Of a stretch of DNA of 64,000 nt, positions 1 through 9,568 are shown piece after piece. The notes under the pieces are model-generated. The model was not told the origin of the DNA. It did no database searches and saw only the letters and a list, made by a program, of their open reading frames with translations. The first letter of the stretch is position 1. Every line of letters begins with the position of its first letter. This stretch comes from a virus. Made by a program: the position numbers and the translations under genes. The stretch covers positions 1-64,000 of IMG/VR virus record IMGVR_UViG_3300017917_003607, one strand, 5' to 3'.

Positions 1-390
1 CACTTGTTCCTGAAGAACCTGATGTTCCGCTTGAGCCAGAACTACCTGATGTTCCGCTTGAGCCAGAACTACCTGATGTTCCGCTTGAGCCAGAACTACC
101 TGATGTTCCTGAAGAACCACTGGTTCCTGAAGAGCCTGAACTACCGCTAGTTCCTGAAGAACCACTTGAACCTGAAGTACCTGAGGAGCCACTTGTTCCG
201 CTAGAGCCTGAAGAACCCGAACTGCCTGATGTACCTGAAGAACCTGATGTTCCTGATGAACCACTTGAACCTGAGGTTCCTGATGAACCACTTGAACCTG
301 AAGTTCCTGAAGAACCACTTGAACCTGAAGTGCCGCTTGACCCAGATTTTCCTGAACTACCACTAGACCCTGATGTACCACTAGTTCCTG
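1..390 (-). repeat. Low-complexity array encoding SSG/TSG triplets
   Basis: Tandem 9-bp-based units on the minus strand, with synonymous variation between copies, encode Gly-Ser-Ser/Gly-Thr-Ser triplets. The array is in frame throughout and continues past the window edge. Synonymous variation suggests selection on the protein repeat rather than recent slippage. Confidence 0.85.
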
Positions 391-1030
391 TTGTTACTCC
401 CGTGATAGAAATTGTACCACCTGTACTATTAAATAATTCAATGGTGGATGCGCTTAGTACATAGGTACCACCTGTTATTTGAGTGTCTGTACCACGAAAT
501 ATTCTCCATCTAGCGTTATCTCGAGTAACCCCATTTTGTCCCTCAATTGTTGAGCCAGTCCAAGCACCAATGAAATCACGACCTGCTTGAGAACGGCTAT
601 TAATTACTGTGGAATAATCTGTTGTTGTAATTGCCGAACTACCAGTAAGTCCTGTAACCGCATTCCAAAGAGTATCGTAGTTAGGAATTATATATTGGTA
701 TACTAAGTCTGTCTCATACACATAAACTTGCATACCCAATCTTCTTCTTCCTGATGATACATTGTCGGAGTTAAGAGAGATTGAATCGGGAGAAAATGCT
801 GAGCCAGTACCTTTTGTAAAATTAATAGGTATTGTGTTTGCCGATAACTGAATTTGTGATGGGTATGTATCAGCGGTTAGTGTTAAACTTAAATCTGATA
901 AGTGTAAAACTTCCATGTATCCACCCACAGACAAAACTGAAAAATTAGTTCCATAAACGACGGTCCTTGGAACACTGTCTGGACCTGATAATTGTACTGA
1001 GGTTATTGGATTTTTATATGGAATAGACAT
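1..1030 (-). CDS. Fibre-like virion protein with SSG/TSG repeats (3' end cut by window edge)
   Basis: Open frame from ATG at 1030 to the left edge with no stop, so the C-terminus is missing. The first ~210 residues (start MSIPYKNPITSVQLSG) are a non-repetitive, Ser/Thr/Gly-rich beta-type domain. From about 390 down to 1 the protein becomes an array of SSG and TSG triplets with an occasional KSG. The same kind of array occurs in the protein at 4782-6869, where arrays separate folded domains, so more globular sequence probably follows outside the window. Role inferred: tail fibre or tail-tip adhesin, from composition and from its place at the end of the baseplate/fibre run. No Shine-Dalgarno site is visible; a TATTTAT box lies at 1082-1088 inside the end of the preceding gene. 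I recognise no named family. Confidence 0.75.
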   Translation of the reverse strand, partial: MSIPYKNPITSVQLSGPDSVPRTVVYGTNFSVLSVGGYMEVLHLSDLSLTLTADTYPSQIQLSANTIPINFTKGTGSAFSPDSISLNSDNVSSGRRRLGMQVYVYETDLVYQYIIPNYDTLWNAVTGLTGSSAITTTDYSTVINSRSQAGRDFIGAWTGSTIEGQNGVTRDNARWRIFRGTDTQITGGTYVLSASTIELFNSTGGTISITGVTTGTSGTSGSSGSSGKSGSSGTSGSSGSSGTSGSSGSSGTSGSSGSSGTSGSSGTSGSSGSSGSSGTSGSSGTSGSSGSSGTSGSSGSSGTSGSSGTSGSSGSSGTSGSSGSSGTSGSSGSSGTSGSSGTS

Positions 1031-1059
1031 TCGTTTCTAATTTGTAATTACACTTTAAT

Positions 1060-2085
1060 TTATGATTTTGTATCACCTTTGATAAATATTGATGAGTTTA
1101 AAATTGGTAATGGTCCAAGGGATGGATATCCTAAAATATTTGGTAACCATAGAACTCTGTATGTGCCTGATGGGATTGCACAACCTGAAGGAACTGTAAC
1201 ATTTATCCCCGCATTTGTAGTATCGGGAATTCCATTATCAACGATAGATACTGAACATGCCGTACTTCTACCAGCATCTACTGTCATATTTGTCATTGAC
1301 CCCCCTACACCCGCTAATGGTATCCAAATAGAATACGCATATTGTATGTCAGGGTCTACCATAGTTGTTGTAATTTCTACAGTTCCAAAGACATATTGGT
1401 TTTGAGGACATGAGTAAGAGTCGGTACCAACACCTGATGATTGTCTGATTGCACTTTTAATTGTACCAACGTTTGTTATAAAGTTACCTGAAGAACCAGT
1501 CCAACCTGAGTATTGAACATATATTCCCAAATTGCTCGCATAATTTGCACCTGATGGGTATACACCATCATTACCATAACCAAACCATGTAGAACCACTA
1601 TTCGATAGATACTGTCCTAAATCCAATTGAGATGTTGCATCTAAAGGTTCAGGGAATATATATGCGTAGTATGGTGCTTGAGATGGTGTTACTGTCGGTG
1701 TCGGTGTTACAGATGTCGTTGTTGTTGGTGTTACAGATGGTGTTGGTGTTACAGTTACTGTATTTGTTGGCGTTGGAGTGAGTGTTGGTGTTACAGATGG
1801 TGTTGGTGTCGGGGTAGGTGTAGTTAAACATATTGGGTCATTATTGTATACAATAATTGGTAACCCCGCCACCATTTGTGTTCTCGTAGCCGCTGAATAT
1901 ATTGCAGTGGTACCTGTAGAACCACTATAAACAGCAAAAGGTCCTAAGGCGTTGGATTGTGAACTTATTTTTACTAAATAAGTTTCAGAACATGCTGTCG
2001 TTGTAATTTGTGATTGTATTGTTGTTGCCGAACAGGTTGGGTCATTGTTAACAACAAAAATATTGAGGGTATATGCCGATGCCAT
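1060..2085 (-). CDS. PTPT-linker virion protein
   Basis: 341 residues. An N-terminal domain of ~85 residues (MASAYTLNIFVVNNDPTC...) has two similar halves, each carrying a NNDP-C-TT motif (residues ~13-20 and ~81-88), which suggests an internal duplication. Next comes a linker of about 50 residues built from [10 protein letters not shown] units, then a ~200-residue C-terminal domain rich in aromatic, Gly and Ser residues. The architecture of short domain, Thr-Pro linker and distal domain matches its neighbours at 2184, 2975 and 6897 and the gene at 61818. I infer a tail fibre or decoration protein with a receptor-binding C-terminus. The start is supported by AAAGGA about 6 nt upstream and by a TATTTAT box at 2102-2108. 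Function is not recognised beyond that. Confidence 0.7.
   Translation of the reverse strand: MASAYTLNIFVVNNDPTCSATTIQSQITTTACSETYLVKISSQSNALGPFAVYSGSTGTTAIYSAATRTQMVAGLPIIVYNNDPICLTTPTPTPTPSVTPTLTPTPTNTVTVTPTPSVTPTTTTSVTPTPTVTPSQAPYYAYIFPEPLDATSQLDLGQYLSNSGSTWFGYGNDGVYPSGANYASNLGIYVQYSGWTGSSGNFITNVGTIKSAIRQSSGVGTDSYSCPQNQYVFGTVEITTTMVDPDIQYAYSIWIPLAGVGGSMTNMTVDAGRSTACSVSIVDNGIPDTTNAGINVTVPSGCAIPSGTYRVLWLPNILGYPSLGPLPILNSSIFIKGDTKS
1672..1822 (-). repeat. PTPT-encoding minisatellite
   Basis: Degenerate GGTGTT-type units (plus strand) encode the Thr-Pro linker of the protein at 1060-2085. Related arrays occur at about 2396-2556, 3400-3590, 4227-4412, 6972-7170, 62281-62452, 62908-63395 and 63625-63724, always between two folded domains. 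Confidence 0.85.
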
Positions 2086-2183
2086 TTAAATCCTTTATAA
2101 CATAAATACAATAAGATTTAAAAGTGGGTTGTAAATTTTAATCAATAATTCTTTTAATTGATTGTTTGAATAAAATAAAATTT

Positions 2184-2843
2184 TTAAACACAAGTACAAT
2201 CGACATAACTACTATGAACTAAGTGGGTTACAAGTCCTGAATAATTACTCAAAACCTCATAGCAACCAGCAATTGGTGCACCCATAGGAGTTGTTTTTAA
2301 TTTTACAAAATCTCCGACATTAGCCGTACCATATGCAATTGTTTTCAAATTCAATGGGTCTGAACATTCTCGTACTAACATCGCATTAAAACCAGACGTA
2401 CTTGGCGTAATTGTTGGTGTAACCGACGGTGACACTGTAACTGTTGGTGTAATTGAAGTTGTAATTGACGGGGTTGGTGTTTGTGTAATTGTTGGAGTTA
2501 CAGAAGGTGTAATAGATGGTGTAGGAGTATTTGTTGGTGTTGGTGTCGGTGATACAGCAGTGATTGAAATACAAAACTGACACTGTACTGAGTTAATGAT
2601 TACATCAAACGGACAAGTTGTATCACAAGTTAGTGTTTTAATTACTTCACATCCATTATTATCAATCATTTTCAAAATTACTTGTGAAGCCCCAACAAAT
2701 ATTGATGGTAAAACAAAAGTTAGTGTTGGTGATGTTGTACTACCTGTACCAATCAAAATACAATTATTTAGGTCCAACCCACACATATAAAATGTGTATG
2801 GTGCGGTTCCCGTTACTGATGTTATGTATAATTTCGCGCCCAT
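2184..2843 (-). CDS. PTPT-linker virion protein, paralogue of the gene at 6897
   Basis: 219 residues. The N-terminal ~90 residues (MGAKLYITSVTGTAPYTFYM) align by eye with the N-terminus of the protein at 6897-7451: both have V-TG-PY near residue 10-17, an IDNNGCE motif followed by K-T--CD--C, and a cysteine-rich end. [11 protein letters not shown] linker covers ~residues 98-150. The C-terminal ~65 residues (FNAMLVRECSDPLNLK...) form a small Cys-containing domain with C at 177, 197 and near the terminus. The two paralogues share the N-domain but have unrelated C-termini, which fits a common virion-attachment domain carrying interchangeable tips. The start codon directly abuts the stop of the 42-residue ORF upstream. 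Confidence 0.7.
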   Translation of the reverse strand: MGAKLYITSVTGTAPYTFYMCGLDLNNCILIGTGSTTSPTLTFVLPSIFVGASQVILKMIDNNGCEVIKTLTCDTTCPFDVIINSVQCQFCISITAVSPTPTPTNTPTPSITPSVTPTITQTPTPSITTSITPTVTVSPSVTPTITPSTSGFNAMLVRECSDPLNLKTIAYGTANVGDFVKLKTTPMGAPIAGCYEVLSNYSGLVTHLVHSSYVDCTCV

Positions 2844-2972
2844 TTAATTTTCTTCTTTAATTATTGTATAATCCAAAATATTACCGTAAATATCTAACCA
2901 ATCAACACACTCTTGATATGTTTGATATTTTTGAATTACATTACCTGAATTTATTTCAATTATACTATACAT
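2844..2972 (-). CDS. Small ORF of 42 residues between two fibre genes
   Basis: ATG at 2972, TAA at 2844-2846. The protein begins MYSIIEINSGNVIQKYQTYQ and ends DYTIIKEEN. It fills the gap exactly: two bases separate its start from the stop of the gene at 2975, and its stop codon is immediately followed by the ATG of the gene at 2184, the packing seen across this operon. It has a balanced acidic/hydrophobic composition and no signal peptide. No family recognised. Translational coupling with both neighbours is the main support that it is real. Confidence 0.6.
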   Translation of the reverse strand: MYSIIEINSGNVIQKYQTYQECVDWLDIYGNILDYTIIKEEN

Positions 2973-2974
2973 CT

Positions 2975-4771
2975 TTAATAAAATTTAAGAGTTAGGGTCT
3001 GCGTTGCTGCACCAACTGTAGAACCAATGCCTCCCCAGTTTGAGTTGTTAATCCATGGTCTTAAGGCCGCGGTGCTGCTTCCACTACACAAAGCAACATT
3101 TGCAAATTCCACTGCACCATTTGCTGTTCCTCCAGCCCTACAAGTACAACAACCAACATTCCATGTTACACCACTTATTGTAGTTGCAAATGTTATACCT
3201 GTAGTACCCGTTCTCAATGCATTTGCAATTTGTTGAACTTTAACCGAGTCTGTAATTCCAGTATACCCTTGTCCGTTTGAGCTTGTAAAATCAAATTTTG
3301 TGTATGTTCCTGTAAGTTGTTCTCTAAAAGTTGTCCAAGCAGTTTCTATTGTAGTACCAGGCGCTTGACCTGATGTAAATGTTTGTGAGAAAGTAACCGC
3401 TGAAGAAGGTGGTGGAGTTGTACTTGGTGTTACTGTGTTTGTGGGTGTTATTGATGGTGTTACCGTAGTTGTTGGCGTTATTGATGGAGTAACCGTAACC
3501 GATGGTGTAGGTGTTACCGAATTTGTTGGGGTTACAGAATTAGTTGGAGTTATGGTGTTTGTTGGGGTTACTGTAGGTGTTGGTGTTGGTTCTATAAATC
3601 TTGGAGATAAGAAATCATATTGTTGAGTTATTTCAGATGGTGTTAAAGACCTATCATAGTAGTACATGTTTGCAACGTATCCAAATGGTTGACCAGGAAT
3701 GGAACCCCAATAATCATGTCTATTTCCTCCCGCATTATAAGATACTGTACCAACTTGACTTGAGTTAACATAATAGGTACTTCCTGTAGAATTCGCAACT
3801 ACTGTAAGTTGGACCCATGTGTCCACAATTGGTGTAACATCATAACCAGCGTTTATAAAACTTGCTGTGTCATTATCATAGAATCCTAAATTATTTGAAC
3901 CAACCGCAACTAATAATGGGTGGTCATTTGGTGCCGTTCTATATAATGTCCTCCAAGTTGAGGTACCACTCTTTAATCTCACCCAAGAGATGTATGTATA
4001 TCCTGATGTTGGAAGTGTTGGACCTGTTCCAACATTTCTAATATATGTGTTAGAAGAACCATTACAATCAAAACACTTAATTGTATTCAATATTGTATAT
4101 GGTGCATTTGTTAATGTGTGGTTGTAAGTTCCTGGCGATTGTAAATTAACAACAGTTGTTCCTGAACCAGGATAACTTTCAGTAGAATACGCATCAAGTT
4201 GGATTACCAACCCTGAAGTTACAATATTAGGTGTTGGAGTAATTGTTGGAGTTACAGTTGGTGTTGCGGTAGAACTTGGTGTTTGAGTAACTGTTGGAGT
4301 TGGAGTTACTGACTTTGTTGGTGTTGTAGTAACTGTTGGGGTAGGTGTTATAGTAGAACTTGGTGTTTGAGTTACCGTTGGTGTTATTGTTGGGGTAGGT
4401 GTAGGTGTTGGACTAACATTAACAAATGATGTCCAATATCCATTGTTGTTTAAATATGTTTTCGCTGTTGTGGTATCGGTAAAATTCTGCGTTTTAATTA
4501 CAGAATTACAAAGAGCAATAAACTCTTGGTCTGTAATTGTTTTAGTCCTCCAAAACTGAACATATCCAAAACCACCATATGGTGTTGGTTGTGTTCCTCC
4601 ACTTTGTGGATAAGCAATTACATAACCCAAATCCTCATCGGGACCATTCCACCATTGTATACCTGTTGATTCAAAACCACTTGTGGGGACACCAATAGCA
4701 AGGTTACCAACTTGTTCGGTACCTGATATTGTTGAACCTGTATTGTATGCAAATGGTCTTGATGTTGGCAT
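2975..4771 (-). CDS. Tail fibre-like protein with LamG/concanavalin-like domain and two PTPT linkers
   Basis: 598 residues in five parts. The N-terminal ~115 residues include a WNGPDEDLGYVIAYP stretch. A first PTPT linker spans ~120-185. A ~210-residue domain (GLVIQLDAYSTESYPGSG... to YYYDRSLTPSEITQQYD) has the hallmarks of a LamG/concanavalin A-like jelly roll: the YTYISWVRLK strand, a W-QLTVV-N strand and the typical closing phrase YDRSLTPSEI. A second linker covers ~395-460, followed by a ~135-residue C-terminal domain with a CCTC cysteine cluster. Such lectin-like domains bind glycans, so a receptor-binding role is inferred. The gene lies in the fibre cluster, 10 nt after the gene at 4782. 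Confidence 0.75.
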   Translation of the reverse strand: MPTSRPFAYNTGSTISGTEQVGNLAIGVPTSGFESTGIQWWNGPDEDLGYVIAYPQSGGTQPTPYGGFGYVQFWRTKTITDQEFIALCNSVIKTQNFTDTTTAKTYLNNNGYWTSFVNVSPTPTPTPTITPTVTQTPSSTITPTPTVTTTPTKSVTPTPTVTQTPSSTATPTVTPTITPTPNIVTSGLVIQLDAYSTESYPGSGTTVVNLQSPGTYNHTLTNAPYTILNTIKCFDCNGSSNTYIRNVGTGPTLPTSGYTYISWVRLKSGTSTWRTLYRTAPNDHPLLVAVGSNNLGFYDNDTASFINAGYDVTPIVDTWVQLTVVANSTGSTYYVNSSQVGTVSYNAGGNRHDYWGSIPGQPFGYVANMYYYDRSLTPSEITQQYDFLSPRFIEPTPTPTVTPTNTITPTNSVTPTNSVTPTPSVTVTPSITPTTTVTPSITPTNTVTPSTTPPPSSAVTFSQTFTSGQAPGTTIETAWTTFREQLTGTYTKFDFTSSNGQGYTGITDSVKVQQIANALRTGTTGITFATTISGVTWNVGCCTCRAGGTANGAVEFANVALCSGSSTAALRPWINNSNWGGIGSTVGAATQTLTLKFY

Positions 4772-4781
4772 TTATAAAATA

Positions 4782-6869
4782 TTATACTCCTTCGTAAGAA
4801 CCGTTAAATTGTAAACTATCTCCATCACCAAAAGAAAAAGGAAATATCCCTGATACTCCTTCTGATGAATTTGAACCAGCAGATTGAGCAATAATTCCAG
4901 TATAAGTTGTTTGTCCGAAGTATGTTCCATTTACAGTTCCTTGATACCAAGCAAGTCCATTGTTCAGCATTGAACATGGAAACTGTATTGTTTCTGAACT
5001 TGCAGCTTGTATTGGTAAACCGAATTCCCAAGCTCCATTTCCAACTGTTGTTGTAGTACCCAACAGTAATTTTACCCTAACAAATACTGTTTTACCAACC
5101 GTTGTGTAATAACCTTCTAAAGTTCCATTTCCTATAGATGGTTGTGGGGGGCCGCTCTGAGATGTCCAAGTAACAGGATAACTAACCCATGCAGTTGATG
5201 GTACGGTACCGCTTGTTCCGCTTGTTCCACTTGAGCCTGAGCTACCTGAAGTTCCTGAAGAACCAGATTTACCTGAAGAACCGCTTGAACCTGATGTTCC
5301 TGAACTACCTGAACTACCTGATGTCCCTGAACTACCTGAAGTTCCTGAAGAACCACTTGAACCTGAAGTTCCTGATGGTGTTTCTAGCGTTGTTACTAAA
5401 TATGAATAATGTAAAGTACCTTCGGAATAGAAAGTCACCGTTCTGTTTTGATTGTCATTATTATTAACATATAAATCAACAATTATTCTATCAGTAACAT
5501 CAAGAACAGCAGTGGTTGGTAATCCATTAATTTTAATCTCTACTGGTGTTGTATTGTTTGTATCCCACCCAATTTGAACCGCGCTTGATGTAAATAAAGT
5601 AGTTTTAGTACCACCAGTTGTATACTTAGAGACCACATAATATACACTTAAATTATCATTTTGAGTGTTCTTTGTAAAGTAACAGTAAGCATGCCACAAT
5701 CCATTAGGTATTACAACCGCATTTGGTAAACCTGAGTCAGTAATAAAACCCCCATTAACTAAGACATTTTGTTGGTTTGGGGTTAAATTTACCACCACTG
5801 TAGATTCGGGTTGACCGTCAGTAAATTCACCTAATTCTTTATATGGACTTACATCCTGAACGACTGATTGATTGAAAAATAAATTTTGTCCACCTGATAT
5901 ACCATCTTGTCCACTTGTTCCTGATGAACCTGAACTACCTGATGAACCTGAACTACCCGATGTTCCTGATGTCCCTGATGAACCTGAACTACCCGATGTT
6001 CCTGATGAACCTGATGAACTACCAACAGCGACCCCAACTTGTTTGAATATGAAAATTACAGATGGCGATGAAGGTCTTGTTGGTGTTGTTTGGATTGGAA
6101 GTGCGGCAAGTTGAACATCAGCATCATTTGCAGAACAATAAAGTTCAACGTAATCGCCAGCATTTAAATCAAAAATAAATGGGACAAATGGTAATTGATA
6201 CGCGCTGTTTGAAACTAAAGTAATAGTTGATGTTGTACCCGTTGCTGGAGTTCCATTTATAGCAATCCAAAACGAAATGTCTGTTGAAGTACCACCTTGT
6301 GTTCTTTCAACCTGTGCCGAAAAACCGAATTCATATTGACCGTCGTATGGTACTGTAAATCTACTGTTATTTACCAATGATATTCCATATTGATAATCAA
6401 TAGTATTGGCCGTTATTACCGTGGCAACATCTTCACCTATTAGTTGATTGGTTGTATCTGAATATTGTGCAGCCCAGTTAGCTATACCAGCACCACTTGT
6501 ACCTGGTGCACCATTAGTACCACTAGTTCCTGATGTTCCTGAAGAACCACTTGTTCCACTTGAACCTGATGTTCCTGAAGAACCGCTTGAACCTGAGGTT
6601 CCACTAGAACCTGAACTGCCTGATGTTCCTGATGAACCGCTTGAGCCTGATGTTCCTGAACTGCCTGAACTGCCAGATGTTCCTGATGAACCGCTTGAAC
6701 CTGAAGTTCCACTAGAACCTGATGAACCACTAAATTGTTGTGTTAAGGCTGAAAAGGGTATTGAATATGTCACACCAGATGCTACAACGTCATAATTAAC
6801 TATGACCATCAAAGAATCAGGTGAACCTGATGTTGCTAAAGGTAATTGTGATATTGGTAAATTTGCCAT
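4782..6869 (-). CDS. Tail fibre-like protein with three SSG/TSG arrays
   Basis: 695 residues. The N-terminus (MANLPISQLPLATSG, ~47 residues) looks like a short virion-attachment segment. Three SSG/TSG arrays (~48-120, ~285-325, ~505-570) separate three globular domains. The domain at ~125-280 has a C1q/TNF-like look: VPYDGQYEFGFSAQVERT, then I-INGT, then LNAGDYVELYC. The middle domain also ends in short beta strands. The last ~120 residues include a GNGAWEFGLPIQA strand and end in a Gly-rich strand. The layout recalls collagen-like spacer fibres, but the repeat is not Gly-X-Pro and has almost no proline. Role inferred: trimeric fibre with C1q-like knobs. A TATTTAT box sits at 6875-6881. Confidence 0.72.
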   Translation of the reverse strand: MANLPISQLPLATSGSPDSLMVIVNYDVVASGVTYSIPFSALTQQFSGSSGSSGTSGSSGSSGTSGSSGSSGTSGSSGSSGTSGSSGSSGTSGSSGSSGTSGSSGTSGSSGTSGTSGTNGAPGTSGAGIANWAAQYSDTTNQLIGEDVATVITANTIDYQYGISLVNNSRFTVPYDGQYEFGFSAQVERTQGGTSTDISFWIAINGTPATGTTSTITLVSNSAYQLPFVPFIFDLNAGDYVELYCSANDADVQLAALPIQTTPTRPSSPSVIFIFKQVGVAVGSSSGSSGTSGSSGSSGTSGTSGSSGSSGSSGSSGTSGQDGISGGQNLFFNQSVVQDVSPYKELGEFTDGQPESTVVVNLTPNQQNVLVNGGFITDSGLPNAVVIPNGLWHAYCYFTKNTQNDNLSVYYVVSKYTTGGTKTTLFTSSAVQIGWDTNNTTPVEIKINGLPTTAVLDVTDRIIVDLYVNNNDNQNRTVTFYSEGTLHYSYLVTTLETPSGTSGSSGSSGTSGSSGTSGSSGSSGTSGSSGSSGKSGSSGTSGSSGSSGTSGTSGTVPSTAWVSYPVTWTSQSGPPQPSIGNGTLEGYYTTVGKTVFVRVKLLLGTTTTVGNGAWEFGLPIQAASSETIQFPCSMLNNGLAWYQGTVNGTYFGQTTYTGIIAQSAGSNSSEGVSGIFPFSFGDGDSLQFNGSYEGV
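6487..6735 (-). repeat. SSG/TSG-encoding array (N-terminal array of the gene at 4782)
   Basis: In-frame tandem triplet array of about 80 codons. Two shorter arrays of the same unit in the same gene lie at about 5206-5372 and 5913-6022. The arrays are similar enough for homologous recombination between them and with the copy at 1-390. Confidence 0.8.
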
Positions 6870-6896
6870 TTTATATAAATATATTTTTTGATTTTA

Positions 6897-7451
6897 TTAT
6901 GCGGGGTTCCAAATTATTTTATCACCACTCTCTTGTAATATGAAATCTCCATTCTCCTGTAATAAGAAGAACGTCTCAAAACCAGATGGTGTTATTGTTG
7001 GGGTTGGAGTGTTGGTTGGAGTATTAGTTGGTGTATTAGTTGGTGTCTTAGTTACAGTGATTGAGGGCGTAACCGTAGGAGAAATAGTTGGTGTTACTGA
7101 TGGTGTAGGAGTGTTGGTTGGTGTAACCGAAATAGATGGTGTTATACTTGGTGTTGGAGATGGTGTAACATCAAATAAACACGGATAGTTTGTTTCATCA
7201 TAAAGAACTACTTGGAATGTGCAATTTTCATCACACATAATTGTTTTCTTTATCTCACATCCATTATTATCAATTAATTTTACCAATATAATTGGTGCAG
7301 TATCAAATAAGGATGATAAATAAAAAACTTGACCTAAAGTATCACCACTAAGTACACCAAGGTATTCACATAATACTTCGAAAAGATTACATACGTAAAC
7401 ATCATACGGAGTACTTCCCGTAACATTTTGTATGATTAATCTCGCTGCCAT
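6897..7451 (-). CDS. PTPT-linker virion protein with shared N-domain
   Basis: 184 residues: N-terminal ~95-residue domain ([27 protein letters not shown] then K-T-MCDENC), a [10 protein letters not shown] linker (~97-158), and a short C-terminus containing [16 protein letters not shown], in which a Q-(E/S)-G-D phrase is repeated. The N-domain is paralogous to that of the gene at 2184. Its start codon overlaps the stop of the upstream gene (TAATG). I infer a small fibre-tip or decoration subunit; the specific role is unknown. Confidence 0.7.
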   Translation of the reverse strand: MAARLIIQNVTGSTPYDVYVCNLFEVLCEYLGVLSGDTLGQVFYLSSLFDTAPIILVKLIDNNGCEIKKTIMCDENCTFQVVLYDETNYPCLFDVTPSPTPSITPSISVTPTNTPTPSVTPTISPTVTPSITVTKTPTNTPTNTPTNTPTPTITPSGFETFFLLQENGDFILQESGDKIIWNPA

Positions 7452-9568
7452 TATGTTTCACAATTGATATCATAATTAATTATCAATCCGCTTATGAATT
7501 CAGAATCACTCAATTGGTCCGTAGTTCCCTCACACGCCGACTTCACTTGAATTGTGTTTGTTACTGGATTTACAATATATTCCGCAACACCAGTTATACC
7601 TGATATTAATCCTTCTATTGTATCAACCCATAGACTCTCAGATGGTACATCAGAAATTGTAGTTCCTGTATAAAAATTTTGAGTAAATGTGTTACCCGAA
7701 ACCTTAACAGTTGCAGTAAAAACCGCTGTTGACAAAACACAATTTGTATTTCCCGATGTTAAATCATAAAATCCTTCATTCAACATTGAGCTAATGTCTC
7801 TCTCGTTATTATATGTTGTTTTGAAATTGTCGCTAACAATTGGAATTGTTTGATAACCTGTCACTGTTGGTGTACATGGTACTATAACACTTCTTGTTAA
7901 TGTACAACCACTAGCATCTGTGATGGTCAAATTATATGTTCCACCACTAAGACCTGACAAATTTGGTGAGTTTGGTAATGAATTGTCCGACCATAAATAA
8001 TTAAAAGGTGGTGTACCCCCAACTATTGTTGTTACTATACTTCCCTCATTATTACCTGAACCACAGTTAGTTGCAACCATACCAAAATCTAAAGATTCTG
8101 AATCAGATATTACAAAATTATTTATTACCGAGCAATTGTCTTGGTCTCTGACTTGTAACTGATAAACACCAGATGTAAGTCCGTTAAAGGTTACTGCAGA
8201 TTGAATAATATCGATATACTGTGTTATTGAAACATCATTTTTGGTTAGTATAAAATCTAAAACTCCCGTGTATCCCGAACCAACAATTACATTACATGTA
8301 CCATTATCTAAACCACAAGTAGTCCCTGTGGTACTTGATGTTACTGAAAATTTATCGTTAGTATATATTGTAACCTCTTGTTGGTAAGTACAATTAGAAC
8401 CGTTACTAATTATAACTGTGTAAGTTCCTGATTCTAAATCAGTGTATGTTTGTTTAGTTAAGTTAGAAACTATTTGTTGGGATGATGAGTCAGGCTTAAT
8501 AAGTGTGTACGTAAAAGGTGTATTACCAATAACGTTTACTGTTATAGTCCCGCCACTCACCGAGCATGTTGAATTTGTTGCGGATATACCAACAACTGAA
8601 AAACCAGCTGACGCCTGTAGATATGTTGTACCCGTTACATTACATAAAGTGGCATCTGTAACAGTTACTATTGTTGTTCCAGGGCTAAATCCTGAGAATG
8701 TTACGTCAGTGGCATAAGATATTAATGTACTTCCATTACTCGCGGAATAATAAAATGGTCCCGTTCCTCCTGTTACAATAATTCTAACAGTACCATCACC
8801 TGAAAAACAAGATGGGCTTGTTGTTTGAATTGATGCAATTGTTAATGGGTCTGCGTTGTTAACTACAGCATCCTTTACAACTTGACATCCGCTTGAATCA
8901 CTAACCGTTACGGTGTATGTGTCGGCAGTAAGACCTGTAATTGTCGTACCTGTAGAGCCGTTATTCCAAAGGTATGTAAATGGAGGAGTTCCTGTTAATC
9001 CTGTTATTTGGACTTTACCAACATTGCCATAACAATTAGTGTCGTTAACAATATAAAAACCATAATCTAATGGTGTTGAAGGTAATACAATTATTGATTC
9101 TGAATATCCTGAACACCCACCATAATCTTCATAGTAGGCATCATATATACCACTCGGAAGTGAGTTAAATTCTAAAGTACCATCAGTTGTTGAACCTGAT
9201 TTAACTACGGTGGAACCCGAAAATAATTTAATAGTAATTGGGTAAGCTGTTGAAGCTCCTGTTATTGTTATTATTCCATTGTCTAATCCGCAAGTTGTTG
9301 CAGATACACTCGCAACATCTAAACACCCACCACTCGAGACAATTGCATTTATGTAAAATTCATTGTTTACATCACCCAACGCATCGTTAGCTCTAATGAT
9401 GTAAGCACCTGCCGACAATCCTGTTTTAGTTGAGCCTGTACCTAAGTTTGGTGTTACAAAATCGATAGTATATGGTTCAACACCACCCGAAATGGTTACA
9501 TTAATAATTCCCGAACCATTGTTCGTACAATCACCAGTAACATAAAGATTATAACCAAAAGCCGCCAT
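7451..9568 (-). CDS. Virion protein built of SprB-like repeats
   Basis: 705 residues. About seven consecutive Ig-like repeats of ~75-80 residues cover ~1-560. Each has the pattern C--G-G-I-V---GG-PPF-Y-W--G-----I--L--GTYTVTV-D--GC. Clear examples are [15 protein letters not shown] with [13 protein letters not shown], and [11 protein letters not shown] with [13 protein letters not shown]. This is the signature of the SprB repeat of Flavobacteriia gliding adhesins and related surface proteins. The last ~135 residues (after [11 protein letters not shown]) are a different domain, perhaps for assembly. No signal peptide or type IX sorting domain is visible, so secretion is not indicated. It lies in a chain of TATG-overlap genes with the gpI-like baseplate protein, pointing to a virion fibre that mimics or engages host surface adhesins. 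Confidence 0.75.
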   Translation of the reverse strand: MAAFGYNLYVTGDCTNNGSGIINVTISGGVEPYTIDFVTPNLGTGSTKTGLSAGAYIIRANDALGDVNNEFYINAIVSSGGCLDVASVSATTCGLDNGIITITGASTAYPITIKLFSGSTVVKSGSTTDGTLEFNSLPSGIYDAYYEDYGGCSGYSESIIVLPSTPLDYGFYIVNDTNCYGNVGKVQITGLTGTPPFTYLWNNGSTGTTITGLTADTYTVTVSDSSGCQVVKDAVVNNADPLTIASIQTTSPSCFSGDGTVRIIVTGGTGPFYYSASNGSTLISYATDVTFSGFSPGTTIVTVTDATLCNVTGTTYLQASAGFSVVGISATNSTCSVSGGTITVNVIGNTPFTYTLIKPDSSSQQIVSNLTKQTYTDLESGTYTVIISNGSNCTYQQEVTIYTNDKFSVTSSTTGTTCGLDNGTCNVIVGSGYTGVLDFILTKNDVSITQYIDIIQSAVTFNGLTSGVYQLQVRDQDNCSVINNFVISDSESLDFGMVATNCGSGNNEGSIVTTIVGGTPPFNYLWSDNSLPNSPNLSGLSGGTYNLTITDASGCTLTRSVIVPCTPTVTGYQTIPIVSDNFKTTYNNERDISSMLNEGFYDLTSGNTNCVLSTAVFTATVKVSGNTFTQNFYTGTTISDVPSESLWVDTIEGLISGITGVAEYIVNPVTNTIQVKSACEGTTDQLSDSEFISGLIINYDINCET

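Noticed and set aside
1-390. CRISPR-like short repeats
   Set aside because: Units are in frame with a fibre gene, have no unique spacers of constant length and vary synonymously.
6448-6795. Plus-strand ORF rich in PEEPLEPEV
   Set aside because: Antisense of the SSG/TSG array of the gene at 4782; no start signal and the repeat explains the openness.
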